Source of the DNA: Lamprobacter modestohalophilus
GTDB lineage: Bacteria > Pseudomonadota > Gammaproteobacteria > Chromatiales > Chromatiaceae
Length of the DNA: 64,000 nucleotides
Direction: 5' to 3'
Assembly: GCF_016583905.1 (NCBI RefSeq)
Contig: NZ_NRRY01000003.1
Span: 248,001 to 312,000, forward strand
Positions 55,451-64,000 of the stretch are shown in pieces; within the stretch, counting starts at the first letter, position 1, and each line of letters starts with the position of its first letter. The position numbers were made by a program, and so were the translations under genes. Under the pieces are notes generated by a model. That model did no database searches and had not been told where the DNA came from. It saw only the letters and a program-made list of their open reading frames with translations.

Positions 55451-56034
55451 AGCTTATCCCCCCGCGCGCTATCCTATGATGCGCCGATCCTCTCCGTTTT
55501 GCGCCGAGCGTCGTTCTCAGCTCTGGTGCAGCTGTACATCAATGCATTGATCAGGGCCAAGACAGCGTCAAGCGTTGCGTCGATGGTTGGCGCGCATCAA
55601 CTGAGCCTGCTCTTGAAGCCAAACAGCTAGCAAGTGCCGCAAAGCGTCATTTTTTGACAGGATGCGTCACTTCTTTTCATCTTTGCTTGCGCGCCGCCGA
55701 AACGACAGCGGGACACCCAGCCAAGCAAGATAGGCGTTATCGAGCCACCGCCCGAGAGCAAAATGACAAAACGCAATGTTTAGTCATCGCTGGCGCCTGT
55801 TTGGGTTCGTCCCAGATGCCAAAATCGCGACTTGCATCACAGATTTCTGTGACATCTTCCGAACGTTTTCTCGCGGCTACCACTCTCGTCATCGAGCCGT
55901 CTAAGCGCATAAGCATCTGGCCTCGATGTTGCTCATTAACGTCCGAGGCGAGAAGCATGGGCGCGGTCTTCTTGAAGCGAGGACGCTGAACGAAACCGGC
56001 CCCGGTACCATCACTCCGCAGAGAGAGCACAGCC
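55451..56034. other. Long 5' region upstream of the pilin gene
   Basis: About 580 bases with no supported gene (a 111-codon plus-strand frame has no family resemblance). It must contain the pilin promoter. TTGACA at 55654-55659 is one candidate -35 with a poor -10, and no clean sigma-54 site was found. GAGAG lies upstream of the pilin ATG (about 56020). Confidence 0.4.
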
Positions 56035-56487
56035 ATGAAGAAACGCCAGTCCGGCTTTACACTTATTGAGCTCATGATCGTCGTGGCGATCATCGGTATT
56101 TTGGCAGCGATTGCCTTACCGGCCTATCAGGATTACACGAACCGGGCGAAGGTCTCGGAACTCGTGCTCGCGGCAAGCTCCGCTCGTACTTGTGTCAGCG
56201 AAATCTATCAGTCCACTGGTGAACTGGGGGACGCTGATTCTTGCGGCGATGACTTTACCAGCACGAAATATGCCGAAACTTTAGAGGTTGCAGATGGTGT
56301 GGTTACCGTCACCGGTTCAGATGAATTCCCTGGCGAGGACACGGTAGAAATAGAGCTTGAGCCAACCGTAGATGAGACGAGCGGAGCGATTACAGCATGG
56401 GTTTGTACTGGCAGCCCCGCAAAGTGGATGCCTGGTTCTTGCCGTGGCGCAGGTGGCGGCGAAGAGGCAGGTGGCGACGAAGAGTAA
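56035..56487 (+). CDS. pilA: Type IV pilin (PilA-like)
   Basis: 150 residues. Prepilin leader [22 protein letters not shown] with cleavage after Gly7 and Glu5 of the mature protein. The conserved N-terminal helix is followed by a globular part with cysteines ARTC and DSC, and a C-terminal [15 protein letters not shown] disulfide loop. An acidic Gly tail ([11 protein letters not shown]) extends past the usual end and would add a negative patch at the subunit surface. A strong terminator follows. Confidence 0.93.
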   Translation: MKKRQSGFTLIELMIVVAIIGILAAIALPAYQDYTNRAKVSELVLAASSARTCVSEIYQSTGELGDADSCGDDFTSTKYAETLEVADGVVTVTGSDEFPGEDTVEIELEPTVDETSGAITAWVCTGSPAKWMPGSCRGAGGGEEAGGDEE

Positions 56488-56515
56488 GGTTGATAATAGA
56501 TAAAAAACGACAATG

Positions 56516-56541
56516 AACCCCGGTTTTGCACCGGGGTTTTT
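56516..56541 (+). terminator. Rho-independent terminator after pilin
   Basis: AACCCCGGT / ACCGGGGTT, a perfect 9-bp stem with a 5-base loop followed by a T-run (TTTTTC). Confidence 0.9.
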
Positions 56542-56779
56542 CTTAATGAGGCATGCCCTGTGAGGGGGCAGCATTCTCGACTCTTAACCCGGCATCATCG
56601 GCGCAAGGCGCGCCCCGCTCGTTTCTGAACCGTTCCTGGCGAAAATCGATTCCATGCCACTGCATGATTAAGGATTGTTTTCAAAGTCGGGCCATTACCC
56701 TGGGGCTCAACTCGCGTTCCCCGCGAACAGGTGCAGCCGGCTCGAGAAGACAACGTTTGAAGCGACCTGTGGTAGGTGC

Positions 56780-58273
<1,494 letters not shown>

Positions 58274-58443
58274 TCGTTGGTGCCGCCTGATGTCGAGACT
58301 GCTGGGAAATCATCTGTATGCTTGGGTTTGCCTAGTGCGGCTGCTGTGTAGCCGCTGCCGCGCTCAATGCGCGCATCTGGGTGTCGGCGGTGAAGGCTGC
58401 CCGCCATCGCCGATTAGGGCGCGATGGAGGTCGCGATCGGCTA

Positions 58444-59397
58444 TCAGCCGAGCTCGAAGCTGGTGACCCCAAAGATCTGTTGATGGGCAATGTCAGGGAC
58501 CGCTCCGAGGTACATGCGCGCGCAGCCGAAGACCTCGACCATGCCGTGGCGCTGCACGAGCGCGAGTGCGGCTGGATTGTTCTCCGGTGCATCGATGAAG
58601 ATCGGATGATCGCCGGCGAAGGCCGCGAGCGGGGTAAACAGGGTCTGCGCGGCCTCGGCATCGTCGGCGAACAAGGGGCCGATCTTGTAGCCTTCGACGC
58701 AGCGGCGTGTGACACCAAAGCCGCTCAACGCGCCATCGCGCAGTAGGCCGAGCGCGAGTCCGTCTTGCTGGGTGATCCAGCCTTTGAGGAAGCCAGGGCG
58801 CGGGGCCGGGAAGCAGGTGCGGTCGTAGGCGAGGAGGCTGTCGAAGGGGATCTCGGTCAGCGGCATCAGGGTGCTGCTGTGCGAGTCGTCCTGGACGTGG
58901 CTTGCGGCCTTAGCGCTGGCGGCGCCCACTTGCGCGCCGCCCGATTCGCCAATCAGGTCGTCGCCCAACTGCTGGCCTAACTTGGCGCCGAATTCGCCTC
59001 GAAAGCGGATGTTGCGATGCGAGAAGACGAAGCCCCCGCGAGCATAGTAGTCCTGCATATTGAAGACACCATCGAGACCGATGGCCGCACCCTGCCGCAG
59101 CCGGACGGGCAAGCGCTCACAGAGGGCTTGCCAGAGCTGATGGCCGAGCCTAAGGCCGCGGAATTCAGGGCGCAGGATGAAGAGGCCCATGAAGCCGAAC
59201 TCGCCCGAGTAGGAGGTGATGACGCCACCGCCGATCAGCTCGCCATTGAGATCCGCGGCGATGAAGGCGTCGGGATCGGTGGTCCAGAACAGCTCCGCAT
59301 CGTGCAGGCCTGGGTTCCATCCTTCCAATTGAGCCCAGTGGATCAGCTCATTGACCTCGGCGTGAGTCATCTGGCGAATGTTCAGCGCGTTTGTCAT
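58444..59397 (-). CDS. GNAT-family N-acetyltransferase, two-domain
   Basis: 317 residues. The first GNAT core has FILRPEFRGLRLGHQLWQAL (acetyl-CoA R/Q-x-x-G-x-G/A loop) and GVFNMQDYYARGGFVFSHR. The second half (FLKGWITQQDGLALGLLRDG, GYKIGPLFADDAEAAQTLF) is the typical C-terminal GNAT-like domain of this YitH/acetyltransferase-18 type. The substrate is unknown. Confidence 0.8.
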   Translation of the reverse strand: MTNALNIRQMTHAEVNELIHWAQLEGWNPGLHDAELFWTTDPDAFIAADLNGELIGGGVITSYSGEFGFMGLFILRPEFRGLRLGHQLWQALCERLPVRLRQGAAIGLDGVFNMQDYYARGGFVFSHRNIRFRGEFGAKLGQQLGDDLIGESGGAQVGAASAKAASHVQDDSHSSTLMPLTEIPFDSLLAYDRTCFPAPRPGFLKGWITQQDGLALGLLRDGALSGFGVTRRCVEGYKIGPLFADDAEAAQTLFTPLAAFAGDHPIFIDAPENNPAALALVQRHGMVEVFGCARMYLGAVPDIAHQQIFGVTSFELG

Positions 59398-59436
59398 GGT
59401 GCGGCGGTATCTGGTTATTGTTGATAAAAAGTGACC

Positions 59437-60618
59437 TCAGCTCAGTTGGTCGGTCATGGCGTTAACCTGCTGAAGCCGTGCATCCAGCATTCGGCGATGG
59501 TAGTCGGTTTCCAGACGCTGATCTTCATGCGCGGCCCAGGCTTGTTTGCCTACATAATGCGCTCGTGCTGCCTCAAGGTCATCGCGCGCCTTGGAAATCT
59601 TGTTCAAACCGATTGTCGTCCTCGCGATGTTGAGCGGACTCAGACTATTGGCGCTGGCCTTGGCGAGTGGATTGGCGGGCCGGTCCGATGTCGGCGTCGC
59701 CGTTGACCAGGCTGGGTCATGCGCCGGCAAACCGAGTGCTTGCCGCGCGCGCGCTAGGTGCAGGTCACCGCGCATCAGCGGGTCATCGCCAATCCCTGGG
59801 TAGTCGAGCCAGGTCTCGACGCTGAGCCAGTCACCCTCGCGCAGCAGCACCCGCATGGCGTCGCGCGCAAAGTCCTCGCGATGGCCGTCGATCTCCTCGA
59901 GCCAGCGGAGTACGCGGCGGGCCGTGGTGACCGCGTCACCGCGCGCACCGGCTGGCTCTGGGATGCCGGCGCGATAGCAGAGTAGCCGCACCTGCTCGGC
60001 GCGCAGCCGATCGCCTTCGAGCGTCTTAGGTGCAGCATTGATCTCGCGGCACCAGTGGCTCAGCGCCTTGGCGTCACCAAACATGAAGCTCACCTCGGCA
60101 AGCTTGATCTGGTAGGAGGCGAGGGTGAAGCATAGCGAGCCGGTATCGACTTGCTGGTGCTCGTAGGCCGCGCGATAGTGCTGCAGTGCTGCTTGCCAGT
60201 CACCCCGACGCGCGGCCAGATCGCCCTCGCTCAGGTCGAGCATGTGGCGTGAGCGCTGCTGGTCATGTTGCTCCAGGTGTGCGCGCCCCCGCGCAATGAG
60301 TGCCTTGGCCTCGGCCAGCGGGCGCTCAAGGATGCTGATGTTCAGTAGCGTTGAGATGGCATTGAACACATCGCTCGGGTCGGCCGGCGGCTCGGCTTTA
60401 GCGGCGCGACTCAGCGCCGCGACAGCCTGCTCTGTCTGCTTGAGCTGCCAGTGGCTCTCGCCCAGCCAGACGAGCATCAAGGTCTGGGTTGCGATGTCAT
60501 GGCTAGCTTCGGTTAGATGCAGACCTTCGGTCGCTAAGTGGATGCAAGCCGCCAAGTCGCGGGCGCGATAGGCGTCGCTAAATCGGCGTCGAATCTGGTT
60601 CAGCTCGGTCTCGCTCAT
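59437..60618 (-). CDS. TPR-like helical protein
   Basis: 393 residues made of helical pairs with TPR spacing (for example WLGESHWQLKQTEQAVAALS, GDLAARRGDWQAALQHYRAA). No catalytic motif is seen. The start ATG at 60618 is unproblematic. It is a cytoplasmic protein-protein interaction scaffold of unknown partners. Confidence 0.7.
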   Translation of the reverse strand: MSETELNQIRRRFSDAYRARDLAACIHLATEGLHLTEASHDIATQTLMLVWLGESHWQLKQTEQAVAALSRAAKAEPPADPSDVFNAISTLLNISILERPLAEAKALIARGRAHLEQHDQQRSRHMLDLSEGDLAARRGDWQAALQHYRAAYEHQQVDTGSLCFTLASYQIKLAEVSFMFGDAKALSHWCREINAAPKTLEGDRLRAEQVRLLCYRAGIPEPAGARGDAVTTARRVLRWLEEIDGHREDFARDAMRVLLREGDWLSVETWLDYPGIGDDPLMRGDLHLARARQALGLPAHDPAWSTATPTSDRPANPLAKASANSLSPLNIARTTIGLNKISKARDDLEAARAHYVGKQAWAAHEDQRLETDYHRRMLDARLQQVNAMTDQLS

Positions 60619-60669
60619 CGGGGCTCGTGATGACTGTTCGAACCGCGAATGCTATACCAATAGCATCAC

Positions 60670-61779
60670 TCAGTGCTCATGGTCAGCTGGCTCATCCATG
60701 GCGACGGCATCCAGCACCGGCTGATTGACCTGTTCGGGCGGGGGCATTTTTTCAACCTCAGGGCCGAGCAGGATGGCGATCGGGCGCGTGGTCGGGCTTG
60801 CATCCAGCGCGATGACCAAGGTCACCGTGAGCGGGACGGCGAGGAACATCCCCACGCTGCCGAACAGCCAGCCCCAGAACAACAACGCTAAGAATACCGC
60901 TAGGGTCGAGATGCCGAGTCCCTTACCCATGATGCGCGGCTCGATGATGTTGCCGATGGCGGTATTAATGACTAAGTAGCCGATGATGACCATCAGTGCA
61001 GTCGAGAGGTCGGCCTGCACCAGCGCGAGCAGCGCCGGCGGGATCATCATGATGACGTTGCCGACCACCGGTATGAAGTTCAGGAAGAACGCCAGGATGG
61101 CCCAGAAGATGGCAAAGTCGATACCGAGGAGCCAAAGCAGGAAATAGGCACAGACGCCCGTCGCGAAGCTGGTTGCCGCCTTGATCTGCATGTAGCGATT
61201 GATCGAGCCGAACAGCCGACGGATGCGCTCTTCGCCCTCGGGCGTCAGGGAGAAGGCCGCGTGTAGCTTGGCCCAGAGCGTTGGCGCCTCGAGCAGGATG
61301 AAGATGACCGTCAGCAGTACGAGCAGGCCATTGGCGAAGATGCCGCTGGCATTCGATAACAGCAAGCGCACGCCAATCATTAGTTTGCTCGGGTCGAGCA
61401 GATTGGGGACTGCGTCGCCTGAGTTGTCCATGCCGGCAGCCTCCAGCCAGTTGCCGAACTGACCCGCAAGCAAGGTCAGGCGCTCCTGATAGGACGGGAT
61501 ACTCTCGCGAAAACCCTCAACGGCCCCGGTCGTGACCAGTGCTAGGAGGCTGCCAACGTCAAGGAGCACGAAACCGATGACGACCAGCGCGGCCCATTTC
61601 GGCACTCCCTTGCGCCGCATCCAACCTAACGCGGGGGTGACGACGATGGCGATGAACACCGCCAACAGGATCGGCGCCAGCAGCGAGGATGCCATTTTGA
61701 GGACAGTGACGACCAAGGCGAAGGCGGCCGCGACGATCAGGCCACGCGCGGGAGCACTGAAGTCTGAGAGTGCGTTCAT
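60670..61779 (-). CDS. AI-2E-family (TqsA/PerM-like) transporter
   Basis: 369 residues from ATG 61779 (MNALSDFSAPARGLIVAAAF); the upstream in-frame extension to 61995 is not supported. About eight helices: LAVFIAIVVTPALGWMRRKG at the N-terminus, FLNFIPVVGNVIMMIPPALL in the middle, and LALLFWGWLFGSVGMFLAVP with VPLTVTLVIALD at the end. These are the PerM signatures. The family includes AI-2 exporters and Na+/H+ antiporters; the substrate is unknown. Confidence 0.85.
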   Translation of the reverse strand: MNALSDFSAPARGLIVAAAFALVVTVLKMASSLLAPILLAVFIAIVVTPALGWMRRKGVPKWAALVVIGFVLLDVGSLLALVTTGAVEGFRESIPSYQERLTLLAGQFGNWLEAAGMDNSGDAVPNLLDPSKLMIGVRLLLSNASGIFANGLLVLLTVIFILLEAPTLWAKLHAAFSLTPEGEERIRRLFGSINRYMQIKAATSFATGVCAYFLLWLLGIDFAIFWAILAFFLNFIPVVGNVIMMIPPALLALVQADLSTALMVIIGYLVINTAIGNIIEPRIMGKGLGISTLAVFLALLFWGWLFGSVGMFLAVPLTVTLVIALDASPTTRPIAILLGPEVEKMPPPEQVNQPVLDAVAMDEPADHEH

Positions 61780-61860
61780 GAACCGTTGGTCCTCTTGATA
61801 GGAAGCTGTGCAGAATGGGAAGCTGTGCAGAGTAGCCGAAACCGGAGCCTTTGGAAGTAG

Positions 61861-62149
61861 TTGACCAAGGGGTCGGTTATTTAGTATTTTCGACGGTTTA
61901 CCGCTGCGGCTTGGCGGCTGGGCTCGTGGTAACGCTCGCTCGGTCAAGCGGCTCACAGAATTTCCAGCGTCTGTCGGCGTGCGGTACCTTGTCAAGCCTT
62001 TCGCAGCCCCTCAGATACGGTCGCTGGGCCGGGCGTTGCGCGAGCCTCTGCTTGGCATACTTGACATCTCACCGGTCGCTGCGTCGGTGGCTGCGAGCGC
62101 GATGATGCGCATCCAGGCCGCCGAGTCGATCCGTACGGAGGACGCCTGC
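61861..62149 (+). promoter_or_regulatory. Upstream region of ilv with a possible promoter
   Basis: TTGACC (61861-61866) and TAGTAT (61882-61887) could be promoter elements, though the 15-bp spacer is short. No clear attenuator leader peptide rich in Ile/Val/Leu codons was found. The 290-bp leader could hold other control. Confidence 0.35.
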
Positions 62150-63973
62150 GTGCATTCTAATCTGGCCGATCGGCCTGCCCCCACAAAGACCGCTGAAACG
62201 GGCGTGCCTGACGGCGCTGGTGCCAATGTTGCCGCTGCGGCACCTATGCTCAGCGGCGCTGAGATCACTATCCAGGCGCTGATTGACGAAGGTGTTGAAT
62301 ACGTCTTCGGTTATCCTGGCGGCGCTGTGCTGCATATTTACGATGCGTTATTTCAGCGCGGCGATGCCATCAAGCATGTCTTGGTACGCCACGAGCAAGG
62401 GGCGACGCACGCGGCAGACGGCTACGCGCGCGCGACCGGAAAATGTGGTGTCTGCCTCGTGACCTCGGGCCCTGGGGCCACGAACGCGGTGACGGGCATC
62501 GCCACGGCGCATCTGGATTCGATCCCGATGGTGGTGATTACCGGACAGGTGCCAACGCCTGTCATTGGCAGCGACGCCTTCCAGGAGGTCGATACCGTCG
62601 GTATCACACGCCCCTGCGTGAAGCACAATTTTCTGGTCAAGCGACTCGAGGACTTGGCCCTGACCATCCGCAAGGCCTTCTTCATTGCGCAGTCCGGTCG
62701 TCCTGGGCCGGTGGTGGTCGACATCCCTAAGGATGTCACTGATCCGAACATCAAGGTTCCTTACGTCTATCCGCGCGACCTCAGCATCCGCTCCTACAAT
62801 CCGGCGAAGCGGGGCCATCTAGGCCAGATTCGCAAGGCGGTCGAGGCCATGCTCGATGCCAAGCGGCCGATCTTCTACACCGGCGGTGGCGCGATCCTGG
62901 ACGATGCCGCGGCACCGCTGACCGAATTGGTGCGCGCCCTCGGCTTCCCGATCACCAGCACCCTGATGGGGCTGGGCGCCTACCCGATGACCGACAAGCA
63001 GTTCGTCGGCATGCTCGGGATGCACGGCACCTACGAGGCCAATATGGCCATGCACGAGACCGATTGCCTGATCGCGATCGGTGCGCGCTTCGATGATCGC
63101 GTCACCGGTAAGATCGAGCACTTCTGCCCGCATGCCGAGATCATCCATGTCGATGTCGACCCGTCCTCGATCTCGAAGAATGTCAAGGTCCAGGTGCCGA
63201 TCGTTGGCCCGGTCGGCAGTGTCGTCACCGATATGCTCGGTGTCTTGCGCGAAAGCGGTGGACGGCCGGATCAGACCGCGCTCGCGGCCTGGTGGAAACA
63301 GATCGATGAGTGGCGCAGTATCGACTGCATGCGCTACGACCGGTCGAGCCCGATGATCAAGCCGCAGTTTGCCGTTGAGACGCTCTACAAGGTGACCGAT
63401 GGCGACCTGTTTCTGACCTCGGATGTCGGCCAGCATCAGATGTTCGCGGCCCAGTTCTATCCGTTTGACAAGCCGCGGCGTTGGATCAACTCGGGCGGGC
63501 TCGGCACCATGGGCTTCGGCCTGCCGGCGGCCATGGGCGTACAGCTCGGTCATCCGGACGCGCAGGTGGCCTGTATCTCAGGCGAGGCCAGCATCCTGAT
63601 GTGCATCCAGGAGATGGCGACCTGCAAGCAGTACAGTCTGCCGATCAAGGTCGTGCTCTTGAACAACGGCTACATGGGCATGGTGCGCCAGTGGCAGGAG
63701 TTCTTCTACGAGAGCCGCTACGCACATTCCTATGTCGATGCCTTACCTGACTTCGTCGCGCTGGCGCAGAGCTTCGGCCATGTTGGCATGCGGGTTGAGA
63801 AGCCAGATCAACTCGAGGCGGCGATGCGCGAGGCTTTCGCGATGAAGGATCGGTTTGTGTTCCTCGATGTCATCGTTGACCCGTCCGAGAACGTCTATCC
63901 GATGATTTGTGCAGGCAAGGGCCATCACGAGATGGAACTGCCGCCGACCATGTCCGAGCGGGAGCTGGCCTAA
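62150..63973 (+). CDS. ilvB: Acetolactate synthase large subunit
   Basis: 607 residues from GTG 62150, chosen because GGAGG lies eight bases upstream; earlier in-frame starts at 61979 and 62102 would add an odd extension. Conserved: GYPGGAVLHIYDAL, catalytic-Glu segment VRHEQGATHAADGYARATGK, TSGPGATNAVTGIATAHLDS, and the C-terminal ThDP motif ISGEASILMCIQEM ... LLNNGYMGMVRQW. The GDG of the ThDP motif is GEA, a variant I recall from a proteobacterial IlvI clade. First step of branched-chain amino-acid synthesis. A small subunit is expected beyond the window edge. Confidence 0.95.
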   Translation: MHSNLADRPAPTKTAETGVPDGAGANVAAAAPMLSGAEITIQALIDEGVEYVFGYPGGAVLHIYDALFQRGDAIKHVLVRHEQGATHAADGYARATGKCGVCLVTSGPGATNAVTGIATAHLDSIPMVVITGQVPTPVIGSDAFQEVDTVGITRPCVKHNFLVKRLEDLALTIRKAFFIAQSGRPGPVVVDIPKDVTDPNIKVPYVYPRDLSIRSYNPAKRGHLGQIRKAVEAMLDAKRPIFYTGGGAILDDAAAPLTELVRALGFPITSTLMGLGAYPMTDKQFVGMLGMHGTYEANMAMHETDCLIAIGARFDDRVTGKIEHFCPHAEIIHVDVDPSSISKNVKVQVPIVGPVGSVVTDMLGVLRESGGRPDQTALAAWWKQIDEWRSIDCMRYDRSSPMIKPQFAVETLYKVTDGDLFLTSDVGQHQMFAAQFYPFDKPRRWINSGGLGTMGFGLPAAMGVQLGHPDAQVACISGEASILMCIQEMATCKQYSLPIKVVLLNNGYMGMVRQWQEFFYESRYAHSYVDALPDFVALAQSFGHVGMRVEKPDQLEAAMREAFAMKDRFVFLDVIVDPSENVYPMICAGKGHHEMELPPTMSERELA

Positions 63974-64000
63974 GGCCTGAGAGCAGGTATGAGACACATC

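Noticed and set aside
55780-55830. Sigma-54 promoter for the pilin gene
   Set aside because: TGGCGCC is present but the GC at -12 is absent at the right distance.
55654-55989. 111-codon plus-strand frame upstream of pilA
   Set aside because: No recognisable family and unfavourable composition; the region looks like regulatory DNA.

Overview
The window looks like chromosomal DNA of a GC-rich gammaproteobacterium, most plausibly a purple-sulfur-type Chromatiaceae relative. This is inferred from gene content: a cytoplasmic group 3b-like [NiFe] hydrogenase, a DsrE-family protein, an Anbu peptidase, a DUF2325 protein, an LbtU-like porin and Feo, combined with Fur-like regulatory sites. No photosynthesis, rRNA or tRNA gene is visible, so placement is tentative.

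Layout. 0.1-4 kb: OprC-like copper receptor, secreted DsrE-like protein, CzrA/SmtB-type metal sensor with its operator, and a His-rich protein. 4.2-6.5 kb: GAF-PAS-GGDEF-EAL protein. 6.5-13.5 kb: a decayed TonB/metal-uptake region with tonB split into two oppositely oriented pieces, an intact exbB, an intact ZnuD-like receptor behind a Zur-like site, and remnants of a receptor, a methyltransferase, an ABC ATPase and a CDF transporter, plus a DUF4143-type ATPase. 13.5-20.6 kb: endonuclease I, TrkA/TrkH, glycerate kinase, Anbu, and a small ParA-like island. 20.7-25.7 kb: hydrogenase operon with its maturation protease. 26.3-27.7 kb: MOSC protein and broken moaA and ACR3 genes. 28.2-30.5 kb: Fur-box operon with a HmuS-like and a DUF2325 protein. 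30.9-35.8 kb: compact operon of small membrane proteins (two MamC-like, two Pro/Gln-rich) ending in a P1B-6/FezB-like ATPase. 35.8-38.7 kb: relic and intact AAA ATPases and an HNH protein. 38.7-46.6 kb: LbtU-like porin, di-haem peroxidase, CDF transporter, feoA-feoA-feoB-feoC, cupin, and a second PGRxRxR protein behind a Fur box. 46.6-64 kb: methyltransferase, PilZ, SbcD/YhaN-like pair, SleB-like hydrolase, membrane glycosyltransferase-like protein, type IV pilin, cardiolipin synthase, acetyltransferase, TPR protein, AI-2E-family permease and acetolactate synthase large subunit.

Theme. Metal handling, especially iron, dominates. The most exciting candidate is the 30.9-35.8 kb operon. It resembles ferrosome (fez) gene clusters, which make membrane-bounded iron-storage organelles, but it also carries two proteins resembling the magnetosome protein MamC. 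It has its own promoter overlapping a Fur-like site. A separate PGRxRxR/HMA-like protein sits under a strong Fur box beside feo. Together they suggest a Fur-regulated import-and-storage programme. A second genome-wide trait is in-frame expansion of 6- and 12-bp repeats inside many genes, and a third is local decay by internal deletion.
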